Assembly: GCF_006335145.1 (NCBI RefSeq)
Contig: NZ_VDMN01000003.1
Location: forward strand, 434,001-498,000
Direction: 5' to 3'
Origin: Aliirhizobium smilacinae
GTDB taxonomy: Bacteria > Pseudomonadota > Alphaproteobacteria > Rhizobiales > Rhizobiaceae
Length of the DNA stretch: 64,000 bases
Of the stretch, positions 17,134-26,512 are shown one piece after another. A program made the position numbers and the translations under genes. The notes below the pieces were generated by a model that made no database searches, had not been told where the DNA came from, and worked only from the letters and a program-made list of their open reading frames with translations. Positions within the stretch are counted from its first letter, which is position 1; every line of letters begins with the position of its first letter.

Positions 17134-18327
17134 CTATTCGGCGGCGGCCGGATGCGTGTCTGATAGCGTCTCGACCCGGTTTCGCCCTGCGTTCTTGGCT
17201 GCATAAAGGGCGCTGTCGGCTTCGACAAGCAATTCGGAACTGCTCTTTTGCCGCTCCTCCTCGCGATGGGCGAGCCCGATACTGGCGGTGACCAGACGCC
17301 GTATCCTCTGAGGATGAAGACCGGCAACGGACTGGATGTTGGTGCGGATCTTTTCGGCAACCTCCAGCGCCTGATCCCGATCGAGTTCGGTCAGGACTAC
17401 GACGAATTCCTCGCCACCGTGGCGTGCCACCAGATCGACCGAGGCGTCAATGCTGCGGCGCAGGGCATCCGCGACAAGGATGAGGCAGATGTCGCCTTCA
17501 CTGTGACCGTAGGTATCATTGTAGGATTTGAAGTGGTCGATATCGACGACCAGCACGGCGCAGCGATCCGGGGTGCGACGGAGGAACTCGATCAGCCGTC
17601 TTCGATTGGCGAGCCCGGTCAGCGGATCGGTCAGGGTCTGGGCGGTGAGTTCGCGGTTTTCCTCTTCGAGGATCAGCCTGCGGGCCGCGAGCTGTTCGGT
17701 CAGCTGGCGGTTCCTGTCGAGCAGGCGAAATGCCATGCTCAACTGCTCGCCCATACTGCGGGCGATGATTGCAAGCGCCGCGCACAAGGTGGCCGAAGCC
17801 ACGGCCAGCAGGTTGCCGTATTCGATATCGCTGATCATGAAGGCGATCGAAAAGGCGAGAAATATCGGCACCTGAAAGAGGTTGAAGACGGGTCGGTAGA
17901 CGACTGCCGGATAAGTCACCGTGACGGCGCCCATAGCGATGCAGCACATGACGAGCGTCTGGTGGTCGTCGCCCTGCAGCAGCAGCCAGGATCCGCCGAG
18001 CCCCCAGCAGGTGCCGGATGAAAGATAGACGGCCCGGATGAGCCGGGACCAGGCGGCGGGCGACCAGTCGAGCTTAAAGCGCCGCTGCAGCATGAATTCC
18101 GGGCGCATTGCGGCGCTGGAAAGATGGGTGATCGCGATCACGCAGATGCAGCCGAACCAGATGGTGAGCATGGGTGCCAGAGACGGTGACCAATAGGTGA
18201 GAATCGTCAGCACGCCACCGAAAATGCTCATCGCCGAGGCCGGCGCGCCCCGGTAAAGCGCCTCCATCTGCATGGCAAGGAGGTTCGACTGCTGGTCGTC
18301 TTTCCGAGCCAGTTCTTCCATGAGCAT
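17134..18327 (-). CDS. Membrane diguanylate cyclase (GGDEF domain)
   Basis: 397 residues. Residues 30-210 contain about five to six hydrophobic segments forming an uncharacterised sensor region, followed by a short coiled coil (LTEQLAARRLILEEENRELT). The GGDEF domain starts at about residue 240 (DPLTGLANRRRLIEFL) and has the active GGEEF signature in ARHGGEEFVVV. It should make cyclic di-GMP from two GTP. The inhibitory RxxD I-site expected just upstream is replaced (ASVD), so simple product inhibition may be absent. Monocistronic by spacing. Confidence 0.9.
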   Translation of the reverse strand: MLMEELARKDDQQSNLLAMQMEALYRGAPASAMSIFGGVLTILTYWSPSLAPMLTIWFGCICVIAITHLSSAAMRPEFMLQRRFKLDWSPAAWSRLIRAVYLSSGTCWGLGGSWLLLQGDDHQTLVMCCIAMGAVTVTYPAVVYRPVFNLFQVPIFLAFSIAFMISDIEYGNLLAVASATLCAALAIIARSMGEQLSMAFRLLDRNRQLTEQLAARRLILEEENRELTAQTLTDPLTGLANRRRLIEFLRRTPDRCAVLVVDIDHFKSYNDTYGHSEGDICLILVADALRRSIDASVDLVARHGGEEFVVVLTELDRDQALEVAEKIRTNIQSVAGLHPQRIRRLVTASIGLAHREEERQKSSSELLVEADSALYAAKNAGRNRVETLSDTHPAAAE

Positions 18328-18511
18328 TCTCCCGGATCTGGCCGGAAACTAGAGTGAGAATGCTAAGATTTACTTGTCGGGAAGAAGCCAGTTATCGAAC
18401 TTATCGAACGTTTCGTTCAACCTTTTGCGGTTTGCGCTCGGGGCTCGCGGTCTCTATCTGAAGCCTGGAACCATTCCACGCCACGCTTTTGCGTGCAGTA
18501 CAGGATTTCTC

Positions 18512-19573
18512 ATGGAACTCGGGCTTCATACATTCGGCGATATGGACGCGGCAGCGCTCGACAAGGGACAAGAGGGTGCAAGGCGGCTGAAAAACCTTAT
18601 CGAAGAGATCACGCTGGCGGATCAGGTGGGGCTCGACGTTTTCGGTCTTGGCGAACATCACCGTCCCGATTACGTGATCTCCTCGCCTTCGACGGTGCTG
18701 GCTGCTGCCGCCGCACTGACGAAAAACATCCGGTTGACCAGCGCCGTTACCGTTCTAAGTTCAGACGATCCGGTGCGGGTCTTTCAGCAATTTTCGACCG
18801 TCGACCTGATTTCCGGCGGGCGCGCCGAGATCATGGCCGGGCGCGGATCGTTCATCGAATCGTTCCCGCTGTTCGGCTACGATCTGGGAGATTACGACGA
18901 GTTGTTCACTGAAAATCTCGATCTTCTGCTTGCGCTTCGGGATCAGGAAATCGTTACCTGGCAGGGCCGGATGCGGCCGTCGATCAACGGGCGCGGCGTC
19001 TATCCGCGGCCGCTTCAGGAGCAGTTGCCGGTGTGGATCGCGGTCGGCGGCACGCCGCAATCGGTGGTTCGCGCCGGAACCCTCGGCCTGCCGTTGGCGA
19101 TCGCCATCATCGGCGGGGAATACCCGCGCTTCAAGCCGTTCGCCGATCTCTATCGCGAAGCGGGGGCAAAGGCGGGGCACGCTCCGGAAAAGCTGAAGAC
19201 CAGCATCAACGTGCACGGGTTCATTGCCGATACGACGGAAGCAGCGGCCGACCAGTTCTACGGGCCGCAGTCGGAAGTGATGAACCGGCTTGGGCGCGAA
19301 CGGGGCTGGGGGCCGACGAGCCGGGCGCATTTCGATGACGCCCGTTCGCCGCTCGGCAATCTTTTCGTCGGCGAGCCGGAACTGGTGGCCGAAAAGATCA
19401 TTGCCGCCCACAGGGTTTTCGGCATGGACCGGTTCCTGCTGCAGATGGCGATAGGCCTTATGCCGCATGACCAGATCATGCGCGGCATCGAGCTTTACGG
19501 GACTAAGGTGGCGCCGATCGTCAGAAAGGAATTGACCGGATCGGCCGAGCGCGCCACATCGCAGGCGAACTAA
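18512..19573 (+). CDS. LLM-class flavin-dependent oxidoreductase (luciferase-like)
   Basis: 353 residues from the ATG at 18512; a longer frame upstream has no family similarity. Bacterial luciferase-like TIM-barrel features include [52 protein letters not shown] and [17 protein letters not shown]. Members are F420 or FMN-dependent monooxygenases or dehydrogenases; the substrate is unknown. The methionine aminopeptidase gene begins 27 bases downstream on the same strand with its own AGAGGAAACGA ribosome site, so co-transcription is possible. Confidence 0.88.
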   Translation: MELGLHTFGDMDAAALDKGQEGARRLKNLIEEITLADQVGLDVFGLGEHHRPDYVISSPSTVLAAAAALTKNIRLTSAVTVLSSDDPVRVFQQFSTVDLISGGRAEIMAGRGSFIESFPLFGYDLGDYDELFTENLDLLLALRDQEIVTWQGRMRPSINGRGVYPRPLQEQLPVWIAVGGTPQSVVRAGTLGLPLAIAIIGGEYPRFKPFADLYREAGAKAGHAPEKLKTSINVHGFIADTTEAAADQFYGPQSEVMNRLGRERGWGPTSRAHFDDARSPLGNLFVGEPELVAEKIIAAHRVFGMDRFLLQMAIGLMPHDQIMRGIELYGTKVAPIVRKELTGSAERATSQAN

Positions 19574-19600
19574 AAAGACAAAAAGAGGAAACGACCCGGA

Positions 19601-20356
19601 ATGGTAATCTCCAGTGAAGACGAACTCGACAAGCTGAAAGTCATCGGCCGGCTATGCGCCCAGGCGATGGAAACGATGGCGAAGTCGCTCGAGCCGGGGA
19701 TCACCACCAAGGAACTCGACGATATCGGCCGCAAGATCCTCGAGGATAACGGCGCGCAATCGGCGCCGGAGACCTGCTACCAGTTTCCCGGCGCGACCTG
19801 CATCAGCGTCAACGAAGAGGTTGCGCACGGCATTCCGGGCGGCCGGGTGATCAAGGCGGGCGATCTCGTCAATATCGACGTTTCCGCCGTCAAGGACGGG
19901 TTCTTCGGCGATTGCGGTTCGTCCTATGCGGTGCCGCCGGTTCGTCGTGAGATCGAGAAACTGTGCCGCGACGGCAAGCGGGCGCTTTGGACGGGGCTGC
20001 AGCAGGTCAAGGCCGGCAACCAGATCGCAGGTATCGGCAATGCGATTGGCGCTTTTGCCAAAAAGAACCGCTATACGCTGATCACCAATCTTTCGAGCCA
20101 CGGCATCGGCCTGACGCTGCATGACGAGCCGAAGGAAATACCGACCTGGCCGGAAAAGAGCGAGCGTCGGATCATGGAGGAGGGGCTGGTGTTTACTGTC
20201 GAGCCCTTCCTGTCGCTTGGCGGCACATGGGCCGAAGATGGCGACAACGACGATCCGTGGACGCTCTACAGCGATCCGAACGCACCGACCGTGCAATACG
20301 AGCACACGATCGTGGCGACCAGAAGCGGGCCGCTGATTCTGACACTGGCGAATTGA
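19601..20356 (+). CDS. map: Type I methionine aminopeptidase
   Basis: 251 residues, normal for the bacterial type I enzyme. The five metal ligands are all present: Asp in NIDVSAVKDG, Asp in FFGDCGSSY, His in SSHGIGLTLHD, Glu in FTVEPFL and Glu in QYEHTIV. The substrate-site His is in NEEVAHGIPGG. The enzyme removes initiator methionine from nascent proteins in the cytoplasm. The HGIG motif is preceded by SS instead of the common TG, suggesting a paralogue rather than the housekeeping copy; this cannot be settled from one window. Confidence 0.92.
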   Translation: MVISSEDELDKLKVIGRLCAQAMETMAKSLEPGITTKELDDIGRKILEDNGAQSAPETCYQFPGATCISVNEEVAHGIPGGRVIKAGDLVNIDVSAVKDGFFGDCGSSYAVPPVRREIEKLCRDGKRALWTGLQQVKAGNQIAGIGNAIGAFAKKNRYTLITNLSSHGIGLTLHDEPKEIPTWPEKSERRIMEEGLVFTVEPFLSLGGTWAEDGDNDDPWTLYSDPNAPTVQYEHTIVATRSGPLILTLAN

Positions 20357-20430
20357 GGATTATAGTGATCTAGCCGAATGACCGGTCGCGGCAAAAGCGG
20401 CGACCGGAAAAGGCTCACGGTTTAAGGAGT

Positions 20431-20474
20431 TCCGGTCGCAAAACCGGTTTCCACTTTTGCTGGAATTGCTTTAG
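20431..20474. repeat. Dispersed intergenic repeat, copy 1
   Basis: About 43 bases that recur almost unchanged at 56949-56990; the shared core is GGAATTGCT preceded by ACTTTTGCT and GCAAAACCGGTT. It lies between the map stop and a small convergent gene. Sequences of this kind are, from memory, frequent in rhizobial intergenic regions. Confidence 0.75.
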
Positions 20475-20689
20475 CGGAGGCAGGCTTCGGCGCGATTGGC
20501 GGACTCGATGGCGCAATAAAAAGCTGTCGCGCGCTCTTCGCCAAGATTGTTGATCGCGCGGCGCGAATGAACGCGAGCAGCGCTTTCCATCAGCTGCGCG
20601 AATGCTGCATTTCCGATCAGGTCCGCCTTGCGCAGCTGCGCGATCAGCGGGTCCACCAGGACTTCCGATACGGTCAGGTCACGGTCCAT
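20471..20689 (-). CDS. Small conserved hypothetical protein
   Basis: 72 residues from the ATG at 20689, preceded by GGGAGGCGCAAA; an upstream in-frame start adds twelve residues without a good ribosome site. It is soluble and helical (SEVLVDPLIAQLRKADLIGNAAFAQLMESAA) with ARVHSRRAINNLGEERATAF and a C-terminal Cys. I do not recognise a characterised family. Similar short proteins appear in Rhizobiaceae, but no function can be assigned. Confidence 0.6.
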   Translation of the reverse strand: MDRDLTVSEVLVDPLIAQLRKADLIGNAAFAQLMESAARVHSRRAINNLGEERATAFYCAIESANRAEACLR

Positions 20690-20890
20690 TTTGCGCCTCC
20701 CGTCTGTTGAATTGGCACAAGACAATTTATGACGGGCATTCGTGTCAACAACAAGACAAATGACACCATGCGATGCACCAATTCGTTACTGCGGCTGCTT
20801 TCCAGATAGAATCATTCAAATTATTCCAGCGGCGATGAAAAATGCTGATTTGTGCGGCGTATGCAGCGCTGCCATAAGCAGGGAATGGAC

Positions 20891-22063
20891 ATGACCCCTC
20901 GCTTGAATCTTCGCCTCGTCGGCCTTTCCGGCGCGATCGCCATGGCCGCTGCCATGGGCTTCGGCCGTTTCTTCTACACGCCCGTCCTGCCGGGCATGAT
21001 TGCCGGTATTCCGATCTCGTCTGCTGATGCAGGTTATATCGCCGCCGGCAATTTCGCCGGGTATCTGGCGGGCGCAATCCTTGCGGGGCAGGGATGGGCA
21101 GCGGGACGCGAAAGAACGATCGCGCTTTCTGCGCTTGCGGCTACGGCGATCCTGATGGCTGCCATGGCTTTCACCACGTGGGTGCCGGCATTCGTCGCCA
21201 TCCGCTTCCTTGCAGGACTGGCGAGCGCTCTGGCGATGATCCTTACCTCCTCGATCGTGCTTCCTTATGCAAGGCAGGGCGGAAAACAGGGGCATGTGGT
21301 CAATTTCCTGCATTTCGGCGGCGTGGGCATGGGCATTGCTCTGTCCTCGGCACTGGCGCTGATCGTCAATACGTCCGCAGGCGATGCGGCGCATGGATGG
21401 CGGATCAACTGGCTGGCCGGTGCAGCGATTACGCTCGCAGCGGTGCTTCTGGTGCAGTGGATGTTGCCGCGGCCGCACGGCCCGACGGAACGGCGGGTGG
21501 AGCCGCCGCTGACATGGAAGTTGCCGCTTGTGCTGCTGACCACGTCCTACGGCCTATTCGGCTTCGGCTATGTAATTACCGCGACGTTTCTGGTGACGAT
21601 CGCAAGGCAGGGAGATGCCGGGCCAATCGTTGAATTTCTCGCATGGTTCGTCACCGGCTGTGCGGCCGCCGTTTCGCTTCTTGCCTGGCATCCGCTGGCG
21701 ATCCGGATCGGGCTTGCCAGATCCTATACGGTGGCAATGGGCGTACTTGCGATCGGTGTCGTCTGTTCGGTGCTTCTGCCGCCGACGACCGGCGCGCTGT
21801 TCGGAGGGCTTCTGCTCGGCGCGACCTTCATGGTGATTACCGCCTACGGGCTGCAGCTCGGCGGAAAGCTGGCGCCGGAAAGCCCGCGCCGGGCGCTTGC
21901 CTCGATGACGGCAGCATTCGGTGTTGGCCAGATCATCGGCCCGCTGGTGGCCGGCTGGGCGGCTGAAAAAAGCGGCAGCTTTGCGCTGCCGACGCTGATC
22001 GCGACGGGTGTGCTCGTCGTCTGCGTAGTGCTTGCGGCGATCGTCGCCAGACGTATTGGCTGA
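20891..22063 (+). CDS. MFS transporter, YbfB/YjiJ family
   Basis: 390 residues from the ATG at 20891, chosen over the ATG six bases upstream because AGCAGGGA sits at the right distance. It has about 12 hydrophobic segments. The start GAIAMAAAMGFGRFFYTPVLPGMIAG is diagnostic for the YbfB/YjiJ group of the major facilitator superfamily; a second half begins near GLFGFGYVITATFLVTIA. The transported compound is unknown. The gene stands alone, with no adjacent regulator. Confidence 0.88.
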   Translation: MTPRLNLRLVGLSGAIAMAAAMGFGRFFYTPVLPGMIAGIPISSADAGYIAAGNFAGYLAGAILAGQGWAAGRERTIALSALAATAILMAAMAFTTWVPAFVAIRFLAGLASALAMILTSSIVLPYARQGGKQGHVVNFLHFGGVGMGIALSSALALIVNTSAGDAAHGWRINWLAGAAITLAAVLLVQWMLPRPHGPTERRVEPPLTWKLPLVLLTTSYGLFGFGYVITATFLVTIARQGDAGPIVEFLAWFVTGCAAAVSLLAWHPLAIRIGLARSYTVAMGVLAIGVVCSVLLPPTTGALFGGLLLGATFMVITAYGLQLGGKLAPESPRRALASMTAAFGVGQIIGPLVAGWAAEKSGSFALPTLIATGVLVVCVVLAAIVARRIG

Positions 22064-22186
22064 GAACCAACGTGGTTACAAATGCGTAACAAACTGGCGC
22101 GGCCATTGCCGCGTCCATGCGATTGCCATAGTTTCCCGCCCTAACACCGCACCCCGCAGCTACGAACTCAGGAAAGCGCTCGCTCC

Positions 22187-23464
22187 GTGTTCCACTCCTT
22201 CTTTCCCCGCCCGAAACTGTTCTTCATTTCAGCCGCCGTATGGGCGTTAATTACCATTCTAGCTTGGTATTTCGTCTTTGCCGGGATAGGCAGTCGAGCC
22301 GGCTTTATCCTCCCGGAAGGTACGTCAGAACCTTACGACCTAACTTATTTTCTGGTGCCGTCGAACCTTTATTTCTATGCCTATTTCGCCAGCTGCCTTC
22401 TTTTGTTCGGCGCGGCTTGGTCTTTCCTTGCCAAGCATAATCCATGGATCGTTTGGTCGGTATGGGGCTCGCTTCTCATCATCGCCGTAACTTATTTCAG
22501 CGTTCAGATTTCGGTGATCTTCAACAACTGGCGTCGACCGTTTTTTGATCTCATGCAGAACGCTTTGGAAAAGAAGCCGGGGATCACGGAAGGGGACTTC
22601 TACAGCCTGATGCTGATATTCGCTCAGGTCGCCTTTCTCAGCATGTTCGTGTCGATCCTGACGGATTTCTTTACTAGCCACTACATCTTCCGCTGGCGCA
22701 CAGCGATGAACAATTTTTACATGTCTAACTGGGAAAAACTTCGCCATATCGAAGGTGCTTCGCAGCGTGTCCAGGAAGACACGATGCGCTTTTCCGCAAC
22801 GCTCGAAGGTCTCGGGATTTCGTTGATCAACTCGGTGATGACGCTGGTCGTCTTCCTCCCGATCCTTCTTGGCATGTCCGGGTATGTTTCCGAAATCCCG
22901 ATCATCGGCGAAATCCCGCACGCGTTGTTCTGGATGGCGATTTTCTGGTCGCTTTTCGGCACCGTGCTGCTGGCCACCGTCGGCATGAAGCTGCCTGGTT
23001 TGAACTTCCGCAATCAGCGTGTCGAGGCTGCATATCGCAAGGAACTCGTTTATGGCGAGGATCATGCCGATCGTGCCCAGCCAGCGACGGTGAAGGAACT
23101 TTATGCCAATGTTCGGAAGAATTATTTCCGTCTGTACTGGCATTATCTCTATTTCAACATCGCCCGCTACTTTTACCTTCAGGCGGACGGGCTATTCCTG
23201 CTGTTCATGTTGGTGCCGACGATCGTTGCCGGCAAGATAACGATGGGCATCTGGCAGCAAATCGCGACGGCATTCGGCCAGGTGTCTAACTCGTTGCAGT
23301 ATCTCATCAGTTCCTGGACGACGATCATCGAACTGCTTTCCATCCACAAGCGCCTGAAGGCCTTCGAGGCGGCGATCGATGGTGGCCCGCTGCCGGAAAT
23401 CGATCAGCGATATCTTGAGCGTGAAGCTGAAGGCGGCGAGATGGCGGCGAACAAGCCGACCTGA
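22187..23464 (+). CDS. bacA: SbmA/BacA-family peptide transporter
   Basis: 425 residues from a GTG. It matches BacA/SbmA along its length: FHSFFPRPKLFF at the start, VQISVIFNNWRRPFFDLMQNAL, FRWRTAMNNFYM, GASQRVQEDTMRF and LVPTIVAGKITMGIWQQ. BacA is an inner-membrane, proton-driven importer of antimicrobial peptides and, in rhizobia, is needed for legume NCR-peptide tolerance and for very-long-chain fatty acid decoration of lipid A. Unlike the ABCD exporters it resembles, it has no ATPase domain. A strong terminator follows, so it is probably transcribed alone. Confidence 0.95.
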   Translation: MFHSFFPRPKLFFISAAVWALITILAWYFVFAGIGSRAGFILPEGTSEPYDLTYFLVPSNLYFYAYFASCLLLFGAAWSFLAKHNPWIVWSVWGSLLIIAVTYFSVQISVIFNNWRRPFFDLMQNALEKKPGITEGDFYSLMLIFAQVAFLSMFVSILTDFFTSHYIFRWRTAMNNFYMSNWEKLRHIEGASQRVQEDTMRFSATLEGLGISLINSVMTLVVFLPILLGMSGYVSEIPIIGEIPHALFWMAIFWSLFGTVLLATVGMKLPGLNFRNQRVEAAYRKELVYGEDHADRAQPATVKELYANVRKNYFRLYWHYLYFNIARYFYLQADGLFLLFMLVPTIVAGKITMGIWQQIATAFGQVSNSLQYLISSWTTIIELLSIHKRLKAFEAAIDGGPLPEIDQRYLEREAEGGEMAANKPT

Positions 23465-23492
23465 TCCGCGTCAGAAAAACAAGCAGCTTTGG

Positions 23493-23526
23493 CCGCGCCG
23501 GATGTGTCGATCCGGCGCGGTTTTCT
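23493..23526 (+). terminator. Rho-independent terminator of bacA
   Basis: Perfect 11-bp stem CCGCGCCGGAT/ATCCGGCGCGG with a 6-base loop, followed by TTTTCT, 28 bases past the stop. Confidence 0.88.
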
Positions 23527-23884
23527 ATTTGGGGGATCGCACCAGCATGATTGGGAGATAGCTGGCACGGTCTACCCATGAGGGAATAGGGCAGGCAGGT
23601 ATTCGATTGCATGGGGGTATTTCAGGCTTTTGCCTGCCCCGACCGCTTTCGGTGTAGGACAGGAGGAGTTGTCAGTTCCTCCGACCGCACCGGCTGCGAC
23701 CATCACCGGAACCAAGCTCTTCGAACCCGCTGAGGAGGCCGGTTCGCGAACCCGGTTTCCCATCCGATGACGGGTCGATTATGTGGCCTGTCTTCAGAAC
23801 GGGGATATGGCGGGGACGAGAAAAACGTAAGCGCTTGACCGTGCTTGGCCCGGCTGGAGACTGTTGGCGGATTCGTCCCCGGTT
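23527..23884. other. Intergenic region with no supported gene
   Basis: About 360 bases between the bacA terminator and the stop of the VanZ-like gene. It has short reading frames on both strands without recognisable similarity or good ribosome sites. I see no tRNA-like fold or repeat array in it. Confidence 0.5.
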
Positions 23885-24235
23885 TCAGGCGAGGCTTAGC
23901 GGGCGCAGGCGGTTGATCGTCCAGCCGATCAGGCAGCCGACCGCCGCACCGGCCGCCTTGACCGCCGCATCGTCCAGATGGGCGTGACGGCTGGGCGAAA
24001 GGTACTGCAACAGTTCGATGCCGCCCGCGCCGACGATCAGCAATACCGCGCAAAGCATCCACTGCCGCGGATAGGCCAGCACGAACAGAAGCGCCATGAC
24101 GGCAAAGGCGCCGGCGCGGTCGACATCCACGGAGGCGATGTCGTGCGGTCTCAGGCGGATCGGCGAGATCGTCGCGAAGATGATGGCGGCGAGCGCCAGC
24201 CACGGGAGCAACTTGAAGAGACGGGCTTTTGTCAT
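23885..24235 (-). CDS. VanZ-like membrane protein
   Basis: 116 residues from the ATG at 24235; a longer frame would add an implausible polar N-terminus. It has four hydrophobic segments (LLPWLALAAIIFATISPI, AGAFAVMALLFVLAY, WMLCAVLLIVGAGGIELLQYL, and VKAAGAAVGCLIGWTINRL) and the VanZ-typical ELLQ...SPSRHAHLDDAAVKAAGAA region. VanZ-like proteins are small integral membrane proteins of mostly unknown role. It is unrelated to vancomycin resistance here. Confidence 0.8.
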   Translation of the reverse strand: MTKARLFKLLPWLALAAIIFATISPIRLRPHDIASVDVDRAGAFAVMALLFVLAYPRQWMLCAVLLIVGAGGIELLQYLSPSRHAHLDDAAVKAAGAAVGCLIGWTINRLRPLSLA

Positions 24236-24344
24236 GAGAATGTCATATCGTGAGCGGGAACAGGCCGAAAGCAGCATCGACAGGCGAGATTAACGGAAAG
24301 AGATAAACATCGCGTGAGTGCATGTGGTGCAGGGCGGATGCTGG

Positions 24345-25361
24345 TTATCCTGCAGAGCGGTCATCTTGGGCGCTTTGGTGGCCGGTGGAGGAACGGCGCT
24401 CATCGAGCATTCGGATCGCCTCGCTATAGCTTACGCAGGCGACGTCGGCCTTGTTGCAGACTTCGGAGGCCAGACGTTCCATCGCCCGCCAATAGGCGCC
24501 GGCGTTCATTTCGACGAAATGCAGGCCGATCTGCATGGGGATGCGCTCGCCGTCATATTGCTTGTCGAAGGCGGCGCGGAAGGCGGAATAGGCGCGTTCC
24601 TCGAATTCGGCCGAGCGGCTCGGATTGTCGATGCCGGCCGAATGGCGGATGAAGAGATTGTAGTCCATGGCGATGATCGGCCGCTGCTGCGGACCCTCGG
24701 GGATCAGAGGCAGACCGAAGCGGATCAGGCCGTCCTTCGTTTCCGGCATCAAAGGACCCTTGGTGACGAGGCTTGCGTCATAGCGGAATCCGGCCTTCTT
24801 TTCCGCGTCGGTCATGCCGGCGCTGGTGGAGAAATAGGGGGCTCGGAAACCGCGAATGTCGTTGTCGATGAATGTGCGCCAGCCCTGCGGCTCGTCGGCT
24901 GGCGCGCCGATCGCCTTCCAGGCATCGGTCATCACATCGTGAAAGCTCGTCATTTCCTGCCGCCATTCGGCCTCGGACCAGTCCTTGCCGTCGAAATGGC
25001 CGCAAGTGTGGCTCGATATGTCGTGGCCTTCCTGATGCGCCTGCCAGATATGGCCGAGACGTTCCTTCGCCTCGGGAATATCCTGGGCGAAACCGATATT
25101 GGAGCGGCCCGCCTTTTTGTCCGGTCCCTGATACCGGCTCTTGTCGGCGCGCGGGATGACCAGAGTGCAGGACAGAAAATAGGTGAAATGGGCGTTGTTG
25201 CTGCGGGCGAAATCGCGGCTGCGCTGCCACAGGGCGTTCGGACCTGCGCCGTCGAAGGAGATCATCAGGAGCTGCTTCGGCCTTTGCGCCACATCCTGCG
25301 CCATCGCACCTGTCGAGATGGTGAGGGCAGCAAGGAGGGCGGTCAGGGGAGAAAGACGCAT
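24345..25361 (-). CDS. Polysaccharide deacetylase-like secreted protein
   Basis: 338 residues from the ATG at 25361 (AGGAATCCGTA precedes it), beginning with a signal peptide (SPLTALLAALTISTGAMA). The NodB-type carbohydrate esterase 4 fold is suggested by LLMISFDGAGPN, GHDISSHTCGHFDGKDW (metal-binding H-x3-H pattern), and IRGFRAPYFSTSAGM. The first motif has D-G-A-G rather than the usual D-D, so catalysis may be altered. It would act on a periplasmic or extracellular polysaccharide. A shared transcript with the PagL-like gene upstream is possible. Confidence 0.8.
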   Translation of the reverse strand: MRLSPLTALLAALTISTGAMAQDVAQRPKQLLMISFDGAGPNALWQRSRDFARSNNAHFTYFLSCTLVIPRADKSRYQGPDKKAGRSNIGFAQDIPEAKERLGHIWQAHQEGHDISSHTCGHFDGKDWSEAEWRQEMTSFHDVMTDAWKAIGAPADEPQGWRTFIDNDIRGFRAPYFSTSAGMTDAEKKAGFRYDASLVTKGPLMPETKDGLIRFGLPLIPEGPQQRPIIAMDYNLFIRHSAGIDNPSRSAEFEERAYSAFRAAFDKQYDGERIPMQIGLHFVEMNAGAYWRAMERLASEVCNKADVACVSYSEAIRMLDERRSSTGHQSAQDDRSAG

Positions 25362-25485
25362 TACGGATTCCTGATTCTTCGAACGGGCGTGATGTTGCGC
25401 TGATGCTCTTGGCCGCGGAATAAGGCGAAGCTTTGATTTTGGAACGGCAGGGCCGCCACTTATCTGCGCAAGCATTCCCGGCGGA

Positions 25486-26136
25486 CTAAAAGCGGAAGCG
25501 AAGTCCAACCGTGAGATACTGAATTCCGCCATCTGCATCACTCACTAGGCCATAGGCGCCGGAGCGATGGTGAAGCCGGATGACGAGCTCCTTCGACTTG
25601 TCCTGCGGCGATGCGAAGGTGATCTCAGGCGCAAGATAGTGCAAAATCCGGTCACCGCGATCATTTCCCGCGCGTGCTCTTTCCTCGTCCGATATGCCGC
25701 TGGCATAGTTGAGGCCGGTGGAAACGGCCACGGTCGTGTAAAGGTAATCGTTCCAGGGGAAGTCACGGTAACGAAGGAACAAGGCTGCCCAGGTTTCTGA
25801 TTCGTGCATGCTGCCAAATCTCTTGCCGACCCCCAGCTCGGTTTCGATTGCAAAGCGTTCGCGCCAGAAACTGGCGACCGTGCGGGACGCTGAAAAGCCG
25901 ATAAAACCGCTGTCGCCATATTCCCAGTTGAACGGGGAGAGATCACCCCGAAGAAAAATGTCCTCCATCGGAGTTTCAACGAATTTTCCGCCGAAAACCA
26001 TGATCGCGCATTTATTATCGCAGGGGCCGGTCAAGCCGTACCATTGCCAATCGAACCAATCTCCGGCGTCGGCTGGCAGGGGACACAGGGTCGAAGCCAG
26101 TATGGCGAAAGCCAGAGCTGAAAAGATTCTTCGCAT
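25486..26136 (-). CDS. Outer-membrane beta-barrel protein, PagL-like
   Basis: 216 residues from the ATG at 26136 (GGGAGGTCATCTCG precedes it), with a signal peptide ending near CPLPADAG. The mature part has alternating amphipathic strands and ends in Phe (LTVGLRFRF), typical of outer-membrane barrels. Near the end, IRLHHRSGAYG contains the His-x-Ser arrangement of PagL lipid A 3-O-deacylases, with acidic residues about ten positions later. A lipid A-modifying role is therefore plausible but inferred; it may be an inactive relative or a structural barrel. Confidence 0.6.
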   Translation of the reverse strand: MRRIFSALAFAILASTLCPLPADAGDWFDWQWYGLTGPCDNKCAIMVFGGKFVETPMEDIFLRGDLSPFNWEYGDSGFIGFSASRTVASFWRERFAIETELGVGKRFGSMHESETWAALFLRYRDFPWNDYLYTTVAVSTGLNYASGISDEERARAGNDRGDRILHYLAPEITFASPQDKSKELVIRLHHRSGAYGLVSDADGGIQYLTVGLRFRF

Positions 26137-26512
26137 CGAGATGACCTCCCGAGCCACTCGTGGGACGATCACACTGGCGAGATGCGGTCTCCCACGAGGG
26201 GGCGAAAGTGAGGGCTTGATGCTGGAGCCCCACATGCGAAGAGACGCAAATCGTCGCATGAAACTCTACTATGGGAAGCATACTCTCATTGCATGCAGCT
26301 TCAAGGGGTGGCCGCATCGGTCTGCGGCGGGCGTGGTTTGGACCGAATTCAAGTCATGCTTTCAATAAGGTTTCCCAGTTTTACGCGGGGGGCCTTACAT
26401 CCTGGGGAAAATAGGCTAGAAGGCGCTTTCCCGACTGATTGTCCGCTGTATGGCGGAGCTTTGGCCGGACGACCGACCCAGGATTGGCCCCAAGAGCGGG
26501 CCGGAGACTTCG
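26137..26512. other. Intergenic promoter region, no supported gene
   Basis: About 375 bases between divergent genes (outer-membrane protein and YfgM-like gene). It should hold both promoters. Reading frames here lack support; I see no clear operator or RNA structure. Confidence 0.5.

Noticed and set aside
23690..23760. Possible tRNA T-arm (GGTTCGCGAACC)
   Set aside because: The sequence is a simple hairpin; no acceptor stem, D-arm or anticodon arm of the right spacing surrounds it.
23572..23763. 63-codon minus-strand frame after bacA
   Set aside because: Low-complexity, no ribosome site and no similarity; treated as intergenic.
24318..25403. Long open frame antisense to the deacetylase-like gene (361 codons)
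   Set aside because: Fully covered by the gene on the other strand and lacks any motif.
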